Translations under genes and position numbers: made by a program
Source of the DNA: Thermophagus sp052400625
GTDB lineage: Bacteria; Bacteroidota; Bacteroidia; Bacteroidales; Marinilabiliaceae
Assembly (NCBI GenBank): GCA_052400625.1
Contig: JBQTGH010000015.1
Strand: one strand, 5' to 3'
Length of the DNA: 64,000 bases
Shown: positions 19,093 to 28,993 of the stretch, in pieces
Layout: each line of letters opens with the position of its first letter
Numbering within the stretch: the first letter of the stretch is position 1
Notes under the pieces: generated by a model
What the model was told of the DNA's origin: nothing
What the model saw: the letters and a program-made list of their open reading frames with translations, nothing else
Database searches by the model: none

Positions 19093-19893
19093 ATGGAAAA
19101 TAACAAGGTCTTATTCATCTCTCAGGAAATTACACCTTATCTGCCTGAAAACTCCATGTCAGTCCTTTGCAGAAAACTCCCTCAGGGCATTCAGGAAAGA
19201 GGCAAACAAATCAGAACTTTTATGCCCCGATTTGGGAACATTAACGAAAGACGAAATCAATTGCATGAGGTAATTCGTCTCTCAGGAATGAATCTCATTA
19301 TCGACGACACCGACCATCCTTTAATCATTAAAGTGGCATCGATTCAAGCTGCTCGAATGCAAGTCTATTTCATCGACAATGAAGATTATTTTTCCAGAAA
19401 ATATACCATCACTGATGATAATGGCAAAGAATTTGAGGATAACGATGAGCGTATAATCTTTTTTGCCAGAGGCGTACTAGAAACCACAAAAAAACTAAGA
19501 TGGGCCCCTGATGTAGTGCATTGTCAGGGTTGGTTTACCGCCCTCGCGCCACTTTATATTAAGAAAGCCATGAACGATGATCCCTATTTTGCCAATTCAA
19601 AGGTCGTTTATTCTGTATTTGATGATGGATTTAAAAATGATCTAAACCAATCCATGACAGAAAAAGCGAAAATTGAAGGGATCAATGATGACGATTTAAA
19701 AACGTTAAACCCTGCCAACTTTATCAATCTGACAAAATTGGCTATAGATAATTCGGATGGCATCATACAGGGATCAGAACAAATTGACAGTGAAATAGTA
19801 AAATATATCAAAGACTCAGGAAAACCTTTTTTAGAATATCAACCCGAAGAAAAATACATTGATGCTTACAATGATTTCTACGATAGTTTGTAA
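19093..19893 (+). CDS. GT5-like (glycogen/starch synthase N-domain) protein
   Basis: The 266 residues match only the N-terminal Rossmann half of glycogen synthase (full enzymes are about 480 residues). KVLFISQEITPYLPENSMS stands where true synthases have the ADP-glucose-binding KTGGL motif, which is lost. Later segments VHCQGWFTALAPLYIK and KVVYSVFDDGF follow the family pattern. The C-terminal nucleotide-binding half is missing with no sign of a broken gene after the stop, so this is a stable short form known in Bacteroidota. Glycogen synthesis is unlikely. It is followed after 39 bases by a DUF4270 lipoprotein gene. Confidence 0.7.
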   Translation: MENNKVLFISQEITPYLPENSMSVLCRKLPQGIQERGKQIRTFMPRFGNINERRNQLHEVIRLSGMNLIIDDTDHPLIIKVASIQAARMQVYFIDNEDYFSRKYTITDDNGKEFEDNDERIIFFARGVLETTKKLRWAPDVVHCQGWFTALAPLYIKKAMNDDPYFANSKVVYSVFDDGFKNDLNQSMTEKAKIEGINDDDLKTLNPANFINLTKLAIDNSDGIIQGSEQIDSEIVKYIKDSGKPFLEYQPEEKYIDAYNDFYDSL

Positions 19894-19932
19894 GTAAATT
19901 TACAAGGGAAAAACTAAACAGACTGGATTTTT

Positions 19933-21429
19933 ATGCTGAAAAAACTAAAAAAAAGGCATCTTGTGCCATTATTTATCGCTTCACTTGCCTTGGTCGTTTC
20001 CTGTGACAATGAAACAGGAACATTAGGATTGGAAGTATTGCCATCTGATGAATTGTTTTCAGGAGAAGACTTGAAGTATTATATTCCTGTCAGCAACGAA
20101 AATCCGAACAGGCTTCAGTCTGATGATGTAGATTATGCACTTATTGGAAGTGTTGACGATCCCGAAGCCGGAAATACTGAGGCATCTTTTGTTACGCAGG
20201 TGAATATCGGCCTTCTGAACGGTTCCTTAGACAAAAGTGATTCAACGCACCAATACTTTGTTGATTCACTGGTATTAAATCTTGCTTATAATAGATATTC
20301 CTGGTTTGGCGACAAAGAGGCACGTCATTCAATAAAAGTTTATAGGGTCAATTCACCGCTCTTCTTTTCGGAGGACTATTATTCAGATATGGACCTAGAA
20401 GGAATGTATGATCCTTCATCCATCGGGGAAAGAATCAGTAGCGCATGGGATGCTTTACCCGACTCTGTTTGGGAAGATGACAATTACATTCATCAATGGC
20501 AAATAAAACTAAGCGACGAGTTGGCGGAAGAAATATTCAATTATTCGGACGATATCATGAATTCTCGTGAGGAATTCAAAGAAAATTTCGGAGCTTTATT
20601 TGTCAAATCTGAACTGCTCGACAACGACACCTATGGCTCTTTGATTAGAATGAACATGCTGGCAGCTGAGACAAATCTTGAGCTTTATTATTCTTACCAT
20701 ATAATTGACACTACGACCAACGAAGTAGATACTACCATGCATACTTCTTACACATTCCCGATCAATAAAGAATGTGTCCGTATCAACAGATTTAATCACG
20801 ACCATAAGGGAATTGTAGATTTTTCCAATCCCAATGCGGATCAATTAATAGTTCAGGGAATGGCAGGTAGTTTTGTAAAAATAGACTTTAATAATATTGA
20901 AACGACGATTGAAGGAAGTACTAAAAAACTTTTCGACATTTGGGAAGAAAAGATAGAGAACAATTCAGATAACTCCAGCCTTTTTTACGGCATTAGTGCT
21001 GTAGATATCTATTTCCAGGTGGACACCACTGTTCAAAACCAATATGAGGATTTTTACAGCCCCATTCCACAGGCACTTTCTTTAAATGTCATGGATGAAT
21101 CCGGGAAACTGGAAATCCCGGAGTATTATTACCTAAGTCAGGAAGTTGCAGATGCCAATGATATTGACGACTACCAAAAAGACTGGTCGCCGGGATTTGA
21201 AGGGGGAGCCTTCAACTCGGAAACTGGAGAATACTGGTTCCGAATGAGTGGCGAAACATTTCGAATGATGGTCGAAAAACCAGAATTAAGAGGCCCTTAT
21301 TATCTAGCGCCTTACAATGCATCCAGTTTCCCGTGGCGAACGATCCTCAAAAACCATACCCCATCATCAGATGATTCTGAAACAGGACCAACGTTGAGGG
21401 TAAAATATGTATTTGTTTCGAAAAATTAA
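19933..21429 (+). CDS. DUF4270 family lipoprotein
   Basis: The 498-residue protein begins with a lipoprotein signal whose lipobox is LVVSC (acylated Cys near residue 24), so it is exported and anchored to a membrane. The remainder is acidic and probably beta-rich, with the DUF4270 pattern including LGLEVLPSDELF after the lipobox. Function is unknown. It follows the GT5-like gene directly and ends at a strong terminator, so the two probably form an operon. Pairing of these two families is recurrent in Bacteroidota as far as I recall. Confidence 0.78.
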   Translation: MLKKLKKRHLVPLFIASLALVVSCDNETGTLGLEVLPSDELFSGEDLKYYIPVSNENPNRLQSDDVDYALIGSVDDPEAGNTEASFVTQVNIGLLNGSLDKSDSTHQYFVDSLVLNLAYNRYSWFGDKEARHSIKVYRVNSPLFFSEDYYSDMDLEGMYDPSSIGERISSAWDALPDSVWEDDNYIHQWQIKLSDELAEEIFNYSDDIMNSREEFKENFGALFVKSELLDNDTYGSLIRMNMLAAETNLELYYSYHIIDTTTNEVDTTMHTSYTFPINKECVRINRFNHDHKGIVDFSNPNADQLIVQGMAGSFVKIDFNNIETTIEGSTKKLFDIWEEKIENNSDNSSLFYGISAVDIYFQVDTTVQNQYEDFYSPIPQALSLNVMDESGKLEIPEYYYLSQEVADANDIDDYQKDWSPGFEGGAFNSETGEYWFRMSGETFRMMVEKPELRGPYYLAPYNASSFPWRTILKNHTPSSDDSETGPTLRVKYVFVSKN

Positions 21430-21448
21430 TTTTCAATTTCTTAAATAG

Positions 21449-21490
21449 AAAAAACGCCTTATGTGATGATTGTTACATAAGGCGTTTTTT
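21449..21490 (+). terminator. strong intrinsic terminator after DUF4270 gene
   Basis: A perfect stem AACGCCTTATGT / ACATAAGGCGTT with a 10-base loop is bordered by A and T runs. It isolates the GT5-like/DUF4270 pair from the V-ATPase operon. Confidence 0.9.
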
Positions 21491-21723
21491 CTATTCACTT
21501 CAGAAACCAAATTCTACATCTCGGGAAAAAGACTACGACCAAGGTCCAACACCTCAAAAAACATTAAACAACTGATTTATAACCAACACCAACATAAAGA
21601 TACGTTTACAATCAATCATGCATCAATTCTAAAAATCTTATTTTTTGCTTGATAATTTCAAAAGAGTTATTTTAGGGCCACTAATTCAGAAAAAATTGTT
21701 TCTACCCGATAAAATCTGAACCT

Positions 21724-22335
21724 ATGACACATAAACTTCAGGACCTGACCGAAAAGATTTACAATGAAGGCGTCCGGAAAGCTAAAGAAGAGGCCGAGAA
21801 GATATTGAAAGAAGCCGAAAAAAAGGCGTCTCAAATGGAAGAAGAGGCCAGCCAAAAAGCGAAAAAAATCGTTGATGAAGCTGAGAAAAAAGCGCAAGAA
21901 ACAAAAATGCATGTGGAAGCCGAAATGAAAATGGCTCTCAAACAATCAACCACAGCATTAAAGCAAAGCATCGCCAATATGGTGACCATGCAGGCGATCG
22001 AACCCGCCACCGACCAATTATTTTCTGACAAGAAGTACCTTAGTGAATTGATCGTAAAAACTGTGGAGGGTTGGATTAAACATGAAAGTACGGACTTGGA
22101 GGTTATCCTTCCCGAATCGGACCGGGGAAAAATGGAAGAATATTTCAAAAATCAGTTGGCTCATCATTTAAATAAAGGGCTTTCTCTCTCTTTCTCTAAA
22201 AATCTCAAATCAGGTTTTAAAATAGGTCCCGCAGATGGTGGATATGTGATCAGCTTTACCGATGAGGATTTCAATAACTTCTTTAAAGCTTATTTGCGGC
22301 CAAAAACCAACGAATTGCTGTTTGAATCTAAATAG
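21724..22335 (+). CDS. V-type ATPase subunit E
   Basis: Subunit E forms the peripheral stalk that holds the catalytic head to the membrane part. The 203 residues show a long charged coiled coil (about 10-90, rich in KEEAEKI-type heptads) and a globular C-terminal domain, the usual layout of bacterial and archaeal AtpE. It opens the V-ATPase operon and is followed after two bases by the DUF2764 gene. Confidence 0.85.
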   Translation: MTHKLQDLTEKIYNEGVRKAKEEAEKILKEAEKKASQMEEEASQKAKKIVDEAEKKAQETKMHVEAEMKMALKQSTTALKQSIANMVTMQAIEPATDQLFSDKKYLSELIVKTVEGWIKHESTDLEVILPESDRGKMEEYFKNQLAHHLNKGLSLSFSKNLKSGFKIGPADGGYVISFTDEDFNNFFKAYLRPKTNELLFESK

Positions 22336-22337
22336 CC

Positions 22338-23207
22338 ATGAATAAAAACTATTACTGCCTTGTCGCCGGATTACCAGATATTGTACCTGATGAAAAAAAA
22401 CTGCCCTTTTCCTCCGTTCAATTTCGTGATCAGCTTAAAGAGGAGTTAACCCAAACCGACTTTGAACTGGTTCAACTTTTCTTTTTACGTTTTGATCATA
22501 AAAACCTACTCAATCTTTTTTTCGCCACTACCGAACAAATAGACTGGGATCATAGGGGGAACTTTTCACGTCAAGAGCTGGAACCTCTTACCGACAGGAA
22601 AGTACTCGACATGGTTGATTTCTCCATCTTTCCCGAATATCTTCGTAATTTCATTTTCTTAATGCATTCGGAAGAGGCTCCAAAAAAGAAAATAGATGCT
22701 TCCAGGATACTTAGTTCCGGATATTACCAACTCCTGGAGGTTTCAGACAACCAGTTTGTTCGAGAAGTAAGTCAATTTTTGAAAACACGATCAAACATTA
22801 TTACTGCCCTCAACATTCGTAAACATCAGCTCTCAGCCACAAACCTCTTAATCGGGGAAGATGAAATAACTGATGCATTGAAGAAGAGCAGAGTTCGCGA
22901 TTTCGGGCTGTCTACCGAGGTAGAATATATTGAAGACTTATTGCAAATTTTTGAGAACACCAATCTCCGAGAAAGGGAGATGAAGCTCGATATGCAAACT
23001 TGGGAATTCATCGAAGATGCAACCTTCTTTAATTTTTTCTCGATAGAACGTATTTTGGCCTTTTTGTTAAAACTCTTCATCGCAGAACGTTGGACAGAGT
23101 TAGATCCGCAAAAAGGACGCGAAATGTTTGACAAAATATTTACTCAACTAAAGTCGGGTTTTGAATTCCCCGAAGAATACACTTTGACCTATGGAAAAAA
23201 ACGATAA
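22338..23207 (+). CDS. DUF2764 protein of the V-ATPase operon
   Basis: The 289-residue protein starts MNKNYYCLVAGLPDI, the DUF2764 hallmark, and is mainly helical without membrane segments. It lies two bases after subunit E and overlaps subunit A by 17 bases. This is the slot where other bacterial V-ATPase operons encode subunit C, which is otherwise absent here. I infer that it is the subunit C (central stalk to ring adaptor) counterpart of Bacteroidota V-ATPases. The family name is well supported, the role is inference. Confidence 0.75.
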   Translation: MNKNYYCLVAGLPDIVPDEKKLPFSSVQFRDQLKEELTQTDFELVQLFFLRFDHKNLLNLFFATTEQIDWDHRGNFSRQELEPLTDRKVLDMVDFSIFPEYLRNFIFLMHSEEAPKKKIDASRILSSGYYQLLEVSDNQFVREVSQFLKTRSNIITALNIRKHQLSATNLLIGEDEITDALKKSRVRDFGLSTEVEYIEDLLQIFENTNLREREMKLDMQTWEFIEDATFFNFFSIERILAFLLKLFIAERWTELDPQKGREMFDKIFTQLKSGFEFPEEYTLTYGKKR

Positions 23208-24987
23208 AACGACCGGGATCGTTACCGGAATTATTGCCAATCTTGTTGTTGTGGATGTAGATGGTCCGGTTGGACAAAACGAGATTTGTTACATTCGCCA
23301 CAATGAGGAGCAATTGATGGCAGAAGTGATAAAAATCACTGGGAAACAGGCCTATGTTCAGGTTTTTGAAAGCACCAGAGGGCTGAAACCCGGTAGTAAA
23401 GTGGAATTTGAAGGTCACATGCTTGAAGTGACATTAGGGCCGGGAATGCTTTCTCGCAATTACGATGGTCTGCAAAATGACCTGGACAAGATGGAGGGTG
23501 TTTTCCTGAAAAGGGGTGATTATACAGACCCTCTTGACAGAAAGAAAAAATGGCATTTTAGACCATTGGCAACCCTTGGAGATGAAGTAACAGCCGGAGA
23601 TTGGTTGGGCGAAGTTGAAGAAAACGGAATGCCTCATCGAATTATGGTTCCCTTTAAACTAAACGGCACATTCACCTTAAAATCAATAGTAAAAGAAGGA
23701 GACTATACCGTTGATGACGAAATAGCAGTCATCGAAAACAGTAAAGGGGAGACCATAAGCGTTAACATGGTTCAAAAATGGCCTGTAAAAATTCCAATCA
23801 AAGCTTACAAAGAAAAACCACGTCCCTTCAAACTTCTGGAAACCGGCGTACGCTGTATTGACACATTAAATCCCATTACCGAGGGCGGTACCGGTTTTAT
23901 ACCAGGGCCATTCGGCACCGGAAAAACAGTTCTTCAACATGCAATTTCAAAGCAGGCAGAAGCAGATATTGTTATTATGGCAGCCTGTGGCGAAAGAGCC
24001 AATGAAGTGGTGGAAATTTTTAAAGAGTTTCCCGAACTGGACGATCCAAGAACAGGAAAAAAACTTATTGAAAGGACCATAATTATTGCCAACACCTCTA
24101 ACATGCCGGTCGCGGCACGCGAAGCGTCGGTATATACAGCCATGACGCTTGGAGAATATTACCGGTCCATGGGACTTAAAGTTCTGTTAATGGCCGATTC
24201 TACGTCCAGGTGGGCTCAGGCTCTAAGAGAGATGTCGAACCGACTGGAAGAATTACCAGGCCCCGACGCATTTCCAATGGACCTTTCAGCGATTATTTCC
24301 AATTTCTATTCAAGGGCAGGTTTTGTCAATCTAAACAACGGAAAAACTGGTTCTATCACATTCATCGGAACAGTGTCTCCTGCAGGAGGAAACCTGAAAG
24401 AACCGGTCACTGAAAACACAAGAAAAGCAGCCCGTTGTTTCTACGGACTTTCTCAGGATCGAGCCGATAGTAAACGTTATCCCGCTATCGACCCCATCGA
24501 CAGCTATTCTAAATATCTGGAATATCCCGAGCTTCAGGAATCTCTTAAAAAGAGTCTGGGAGACCAGTGGCTTAATCATGTTCTGAAAACCAAAGATGTT
24601 TTGTTAAGAGGTAAGGAAGCCAACGAACAAATCAACATTCTTGGGGATGATGGGGTCCCTATGGAATTTCACGAACGCTTTTGGAAAGCAGAACTTATTG
24701 ATTTTGTAATCCTGCAACAGGATGCCTTTGACAAGATTGACGCATCCACACCATTGGAACGTCAAAAATATATGCTCGAAAAAGTACTCTACATTGTAGA
24801 TGCCAAATTCTCCTTTAAACACTTTGAAGAAGTAGGTGGGTTTTTTAAACGCATCATAAATCAATTTAAACAAATGAACTACTCTCAATATAAATCAGAG
24901 CAGTTCAACAACTTTGAAAAAGAACTGGAAGAAATATTGAAAGAGTTTTTAGCGGTATCAAATGAACCAGAAAAAGAAATCGCATAA
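23191..24987 (+). CDS. V-type ATPase catalytic subunit A
   Basis: Subunit A binds and hydrolyses (or makes) ATP in the hexameric head. The 598-residue protein has the P-loop GPFGTGKT at 239-246, the A-type insertion region before it, and the MADSTSRWAQALREMS segment. Length and motifs are complete, so the enzyme should be active. It overlaps the DUF2764 gene and is followed after 142 bases by subunit B. Confidence 0.95.
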   Translation: MEKNDKTTGIVTGIIANLVVVDVDGPVGQNEICYIRHNEEQLMAEVIKITGKQAYVQVFESTRGLKPGSKVEFEGHMLEVTLGPGMLSRNYDGLQNDLDKMEGVFLKRGDYTDPLDRKKKWHFRPLATLGDEVTAGDWLGEVEENGMPHRIMVPFKLNGTFTLKSIVKEGDYTVDDEIAVIENSKGETISVNMVQKWPVKIPIKAYKEKPRPFKLLETGVRCIDTLNPITEGGTGFIPGPFGTGKTVLQHAISKQAEADIVIMAACGERANEVVEIFKEFPELDDPRTGKKLIERTIIIANTSNMPVAAREASVYTAMTLGEYYRSMGLKVLLMADSTSRWAQALREMSNRLEELPGPDAFPMDLSAIISNFYSRAGFVNLNNGKTGSITFIGTVSPAGGNLKEPVTENTRKAARCFYGLSQDRADSKRYPAIDPIDSYSKYLEYPELQESLKKSLGDQWLNHVLKTKDVLLRGKEANEQINILGDDGVPMEFHERFWKAELIDFVILQQDAFDKIDASTPLERQKYMLEKVLYIVDAKFSFKHFEEVGGFFKRIINQFKQMNYSQYKSEQFNNFEKELEEILKEFLAVSNEPEKEIA

Positions 24988-25129
24988 TTTCTTTCTGGTA
25001 CAGAAAATTATCAACTATAGCAGATAGAGATATATTATCAACCGGGTCAATCCGAATGATTTTTTTAATCCTATCAAGTAAAGTTTTTCCGAATATTCAG
25101 GTGCCAATAACTTAATAAATTAGACACGA

Positions 25130-26449
25130 ATGAAAAGTCAGGCATTTCAAAAGGTATATACAAAATTGAACAATATCACCAAAGCCACAGTTTCGCTTAC
25201 CGCCAAAGAGGTAGGATATGACGAAATGGCCATAGTCAACGGCAGGATGGCACAGGTGGTTAAAATAATGGGTGATCAGGTTGTTCTCCAGGTATTTTCC
25301 GGAACAGAAGGCATTCCAACCAATGCAGAAATAACATTTTTGGGAAATCCTCCTCAATTAAAAGTGAGTGATGAACTTTCAGGAAGATTTTTTAATGCAT
25401 ATGGTCAACCCATCGATGGCGGACCTGAAATTGAAGGAGAAATTCGAGAAATTGGCGGACCTTCAGTGAATCCCGTCCGACGTGAACAACCTTCACAACT
25501 TATTGCAACAGGGATTGCGGGGATTGACCTTAACAACAGTCTTGTCTCAGGACAGAAAATTCCCTTTTTTGCTGATAGCGACCAGCCTTACAATCAGGTG
25601 ATGGCCAATGTGGCATTGAGAGCTAAAGCCGACAAAATTATTCTGGGGGGTATGGGACTTTCTAACGACGATTATCTCTATTTCAAACAAGTATTTGACA
25701 ATGCAGGTGCACTTGACAGGATTATCAGCTTTGTCAATACGACTGAAAATCCGCCGGTAGAAAGGCTTCTGGTTCCCGACATGGCCCTTACTGCTGCTGA
25801 ATATTTTGCCGTAGACAAAAATGAAAGTGTATTGGTTCTACTCACGGACATGACACTTTTTGCGGATGCCTTAAGTATCGTCTCCAATAGAATGGATCAA
25901 ATTCCCTCAAAAGATAGTATGCCTGGATCATTATACTCCGATCTCGCGCGCATCTATGAAAAAGCGGTTCAGTTTCCGTCAGGTGGATCCATTACCATCA
26001 TCGCCGTAACAACACTTTCAGGAGGAGATATCACGCATGCTATCCCTGACAATACCGGTTACATCACAGAAGGACAGTTGTTCCTGAGACGCGACACCGA
26101 AATCGGAAAAGTGATTGTCGATCCATTCCGTTCCCTTTCACGCTTAAAACAGCTGGTTATTGGCAAACAAACACGTGAAGATCACCCCCAAGTAATGAAC
26201 ACCGCGGTTCGACTCTATGCAGATGCAGCCAACGCAAGAACAAAACTGGAAAACGGATTCGATCTTACCGATTATGACGAACGAACCTTACATTTTGCTC
26301 GCGACTATTCAGACATGCTTCTCGCTATCGACGTCAATGTTGATACCGATACCATGCTGGATATAGCTTGGCAGCTTTTTAGCAAGTACTTCTCAAAAGC
26401 TGAGGTCGGAATCCGAAAAGACCTTGTGGATAAATTCTGGAAAGAATAA
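25130..26449 (+). CDS. V-type ATPase subunit B
   Basis: This is the non-catalytic head subunit. The 439-residue protein has the B-type core (NSLVSGQKIPFF, then the SNRMDQIPSKDSMPGSLYSD segment) and lacks a Walker A lysine motif, as expected of B. It lies between A and D in the operon. Confidence 0.93.
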   Translation: MKSQAFQKVYTKLNNITKATVSLTAKEVGYDEMAIVNGRMAQVVKIMGDQVVLQVFSGTEGIPTNAEITFLGNPPQLKVSDELSGRFFNAYGQPIDGGPEIEGEIREIGGPSVNPVRREQPSQLIATGIAGIDLNNSLVSGQKIPFFADSDQPYNQVMANVALRAKADKIILGGMGLSNDDYLYFKQVFDNAGALDRIISFVNTTENPPVERLLVPDMALTAAEYFAVDKNESVLVLLTDMTLFADALSIVSNRMDQIPSKDSMPGSLYSDLARIYEKAVQFPSGGSITIIAVTTLSGGDITHAIPDNTGYITEGQLFLRRDTEIGKVIVDPFRSLSRLKQLVIGKQTREDHPQVMNTAVRLYADAANARTKLENGFDLTDYDERTLHFARDYSDMLLAIDVNVDTDTMLDIAWQLFSKYFSKAEVGIRKDLVDKFWKE

Positions 26450-26535
26450 AATTACAAATGCACTTTTTTCAGAAAGCAATTGCCCAGATAGTTTAATCTG
26501 CTTCTTATTTTTTAGAACAAAACCAAGGAGAAAAA

Positions 26536-27138
26536 GTGGCTATAAAATTTCAATATAATAAGACATCGCAGCAGTCCCTCGCCAAACAGCTAAAAGTACG
26601 AGAGCGGGCTTTGCCAACCCTTAAAAACAAAGAAGCGGCATTGCGGTTAGAAGTTAAAAATGCCAAAGATCATGCCCTGAAAGTGGAAAGGGAACTCAAT
26701 AAACAGCTGGAAGCATACAGCGATATTATGAGCCTATGGAGTGAGTTCGACCCTTCTTTACTTCGAATTAAAGAAGTAAAACTCTCTACCAAAAAAATTG
26801 CTGGTGTACCTACGCCAGTGCTGGATGAAATTCTGTTCGATGTCACCGATTTTAACCAGTTCGAATCGCCAGCATGGTTCCCAGATGGAATTGAAATCCT
26901 GAAGAATATGACTAAACTCGCTGTGGAAAAGGAAATTTTTGAGCAAAAGATGAATTTACTTGATTTTGCCAGAAAAAAAACCACGCAAAAGGTAAATCTT
27001 TACGAGAAAGTTCAAATCCCTGGATTTCAGGATGCTATTCGAAAAATCAAACGATTTCTCGAAGATGAAGAAAACCTGTCTAAAGCAGCCCAAAAAATTG
27101 TAAAAAACAGACAACAAAAAGCGGAGGCTGAATTATGA
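26536..27138 (+). CDS. V-type ATPase subunit D (central stalk)
   Basis: Subunit D is the rotating shaft inside the A3B3 head. The 200-residue protein is almost wholly helical with long N- and C-terminal coiled coils, the standard form. The start is GTG at 26536; a purine-rich AAGGAG stretch ends about seven bases before it, a good ribosome-binding site that supports this rare start. Its stop overlaps the start of subunit I by four bases. Confidence 0.88.
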   Translation: MAIKFQYNKTSQQSLAKQLKVRERALPTLKNKEAALRLEVKNAKDHALKVERELNKQLEAYSDIMSLWSEFDPSLLRIKEVKLSTKKIAGVPTPVLDEILFDVTDFNQFESPAWFPDGIEILKNMTKLAVEKEIFEQKMNLLDFARKKTTQKVNLYEKVQIPGFQDAIRKIKRFLEDEENLSKAAQKIVKNRQQKAEAEL

Positions 27139-28964
27139 TTGTTCCAATGTTTAAATATTCCTACTTGGTTTTTCATACCGAGTTTCAAGAGTTCCTGAAT
27201 CATCTCAAAGAACTGGGGGTCGTCCACATTGTTGAACATCAACGAGAGCCCTCTGTTGAAATGCAGGAATTATACAGACATATTAGCGATTTATCAAAAA
27301 CCATCAAGGAATTAAAAAATCGCACGAAAAATGCGAATAAACCGACTGCATCAATTTCCTCTAAATCGGGAAAAGAACTGAATGAACGAATCGCCCGGAT
27401 AAAAGATAATCTGGACCAGTTGCACCAAAAAGAAGCTGCTCTTATTAAGGAAGAAAAACAGGCCGAACCATGGGGCGAATTTTCCTTGGAGCTCCTTTCT
27501 CAATTGGAAAAAAGCACCTCGGTTTCTGTCCGATTCTTAGTTTGTCCTGTTCGGAAATTCGATGATGCATGGATCGAAAAATACCCTATTTCAATAATCT
27601 CAGATGCAGGAGGATACCGTTATTTTGTTTTGATTGACAATGAAGATTACTATGTCCGATTCATGGAGGAGTCTTCTCAACTGGATGAGGTTGGCAGACC
27701 AGAAAAAGAACTGTCTGACATCCGGAAAAAGAAACAGGAAATACATAATCAAATTGAGGAATTAAATAAAGAATTAGATCTTATTGCCTTTAAAGGTTAT
27801 GATTTATTGCATAATTATAAATTAGACCTGGAAGACCAACTCAACAATATAAATGTCCAATACCAAACCCGTGAAGAAGCAGAGGGTAGCGTAAGACTGG
27901 TAGAAGGTTGGGTGCCTGCCGATAAAAAGGAAGTACTTGAAAAATGGCTCGACGAACAATCTGTCTATTACATAAAAGAAGAAGCCAGAGACGAAGAAAA
28001 ACCTCCCATCTTGCTTAAGAATAATTCCTATTCCCGATTGTTTGAGCCGGTAGGCAAACTCTTTTCATTACCCTCTTACGGGGAACTGGATTTAACCCCA
28101 TTCTTTGCCCCATTTTTCATGATGTTTTTCGGCTTTTGTTTAGGAGATGCCGGTTATGGATTGCTATTTATCATTGGGGCCACCCTAATGAAAAAGAAAG
28201 TGGAAAACAACATGAAACCCTTACTTTCTCTGGTTCAATGGTTAGGTGTCGCAACCGTATTATTTGGAGCCATCACGGGAACCCTTTTTGGTATTCAGTT
28301 AAGCAGCCTCTCGGTACCCTGGTTGACCAACGTAAAAGAAAAATTCCTTGATAATGACCAGATGTTTTCCCTCTCACTAGTCCTTGGAGGAATACAAATT
28401 CTTTTTGGGATGATATTGAAGGGTATCAATCAAATAAAACAAAAGGGTCTGTCTTATTCCCTCGCTACTTGGGGATGGTTTCTGTTGATTGTATCCAGCG
28501 GTCTCTTTTACCTTTTGGATCAACAAAAACCAGAGTCCGGGTATATGTGGAGTACCCCTCATCAAATTCTGACAGGGATTGCTCTGTTGGGGATTTTTGT
28601 ATTCAACCATCCTAAACGTAATATTCTTGTCAATATAGGTTCGGGAATTTGGGATTCATATAATATGATTACAGGTGTTGTCGGGGATCTTCTCTCCTAC
28701 ATCCGACTCTTTGCGCTGGGATTGTCTAGTGCCATTCTGGGGTTAGTTTTTAACCAGTTAGCCTTTGAATTAAAACCCGACATTCCATTTTTAGGCGCCA
28801 TTATTACTCTGGTGATATTATTGGTGGGACACGCCATAAATATATTCATGTCAGGGCTAGGCTCTTTTGTTCACCCCTTACGTCTTACTTTTGTGGAATT
28901 TTACAAAAATGCCGGTTTTATAGGCGGCGGAAGAGAATACAAACCATTTCAGAAGATTCATTAA
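27135..28964 (+). CDS. V-type ATPase subunit I (a subunit)
   Basis: This membrane subunit provides the two half-channels for the ion. The 609-residue protein has a cytoplasmic N-terminal half with coiled coils and about seven transmembrane helices from residue 315 on. The essential arginine of the family most likely lies in LLSYIRLFALGLSS near residue 525. ATGA overlap with subunit D shows coupled translation. Confidence 0.92.
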   Translation: MIVPMFKYSYLVFHTEFQEFLNHLKELGVVHIVEHQREPSVEMQELYRHISDLSKTIKELKNRTKNANKPTASISSKSGKELNERIARIKDNLDQLHQKEAALIKEEKQAEPWGEFSLELLSQLEKSTSVSVRFLVCPVRKFDDAWIEKYPISIISDAGGYRYFVLIDNEDYYVRFMEESSQLDEVGRPEKELSDIRKKKQEIHNQIEELNKELDLIAFKGYDLLHNYKLDLEDQLNNINVQYQTREEAEGSVRLVEGWVPADKKEVLEKWLDEQSVYYIKEEARDEEKPPILLKNNSYSRLFEPVGKLFSLPSYGELDLTPFFAPFFMMFFGFCLGDAGYGLLFIIGATLMKKKVENNMKPLLSLVQWLGVATVLFGAITGTLFGIQLSSLSVPWLTNVKEKFLDNDQMFSLSLVLGGIQILFGMILKGINQIKQKGLSYSLATWGWFLLIVSSGLFYLLDQQKPESGYMWSTPHQILTGIALLGIFVFNHPKRNILVNIGSGIWDSYNMITGVVGDLLSYIRLFALGLSSAILGLVFNQLAFELKPDIPFLGAIITLVILLVGHAINIFMSGLGSFVHPLRLTFVEFYKNAGFIGGGREYKPFQKIH

Positions 28965-28993
28965 ATAATTTAATAATTTAAAACCAGTATCAA

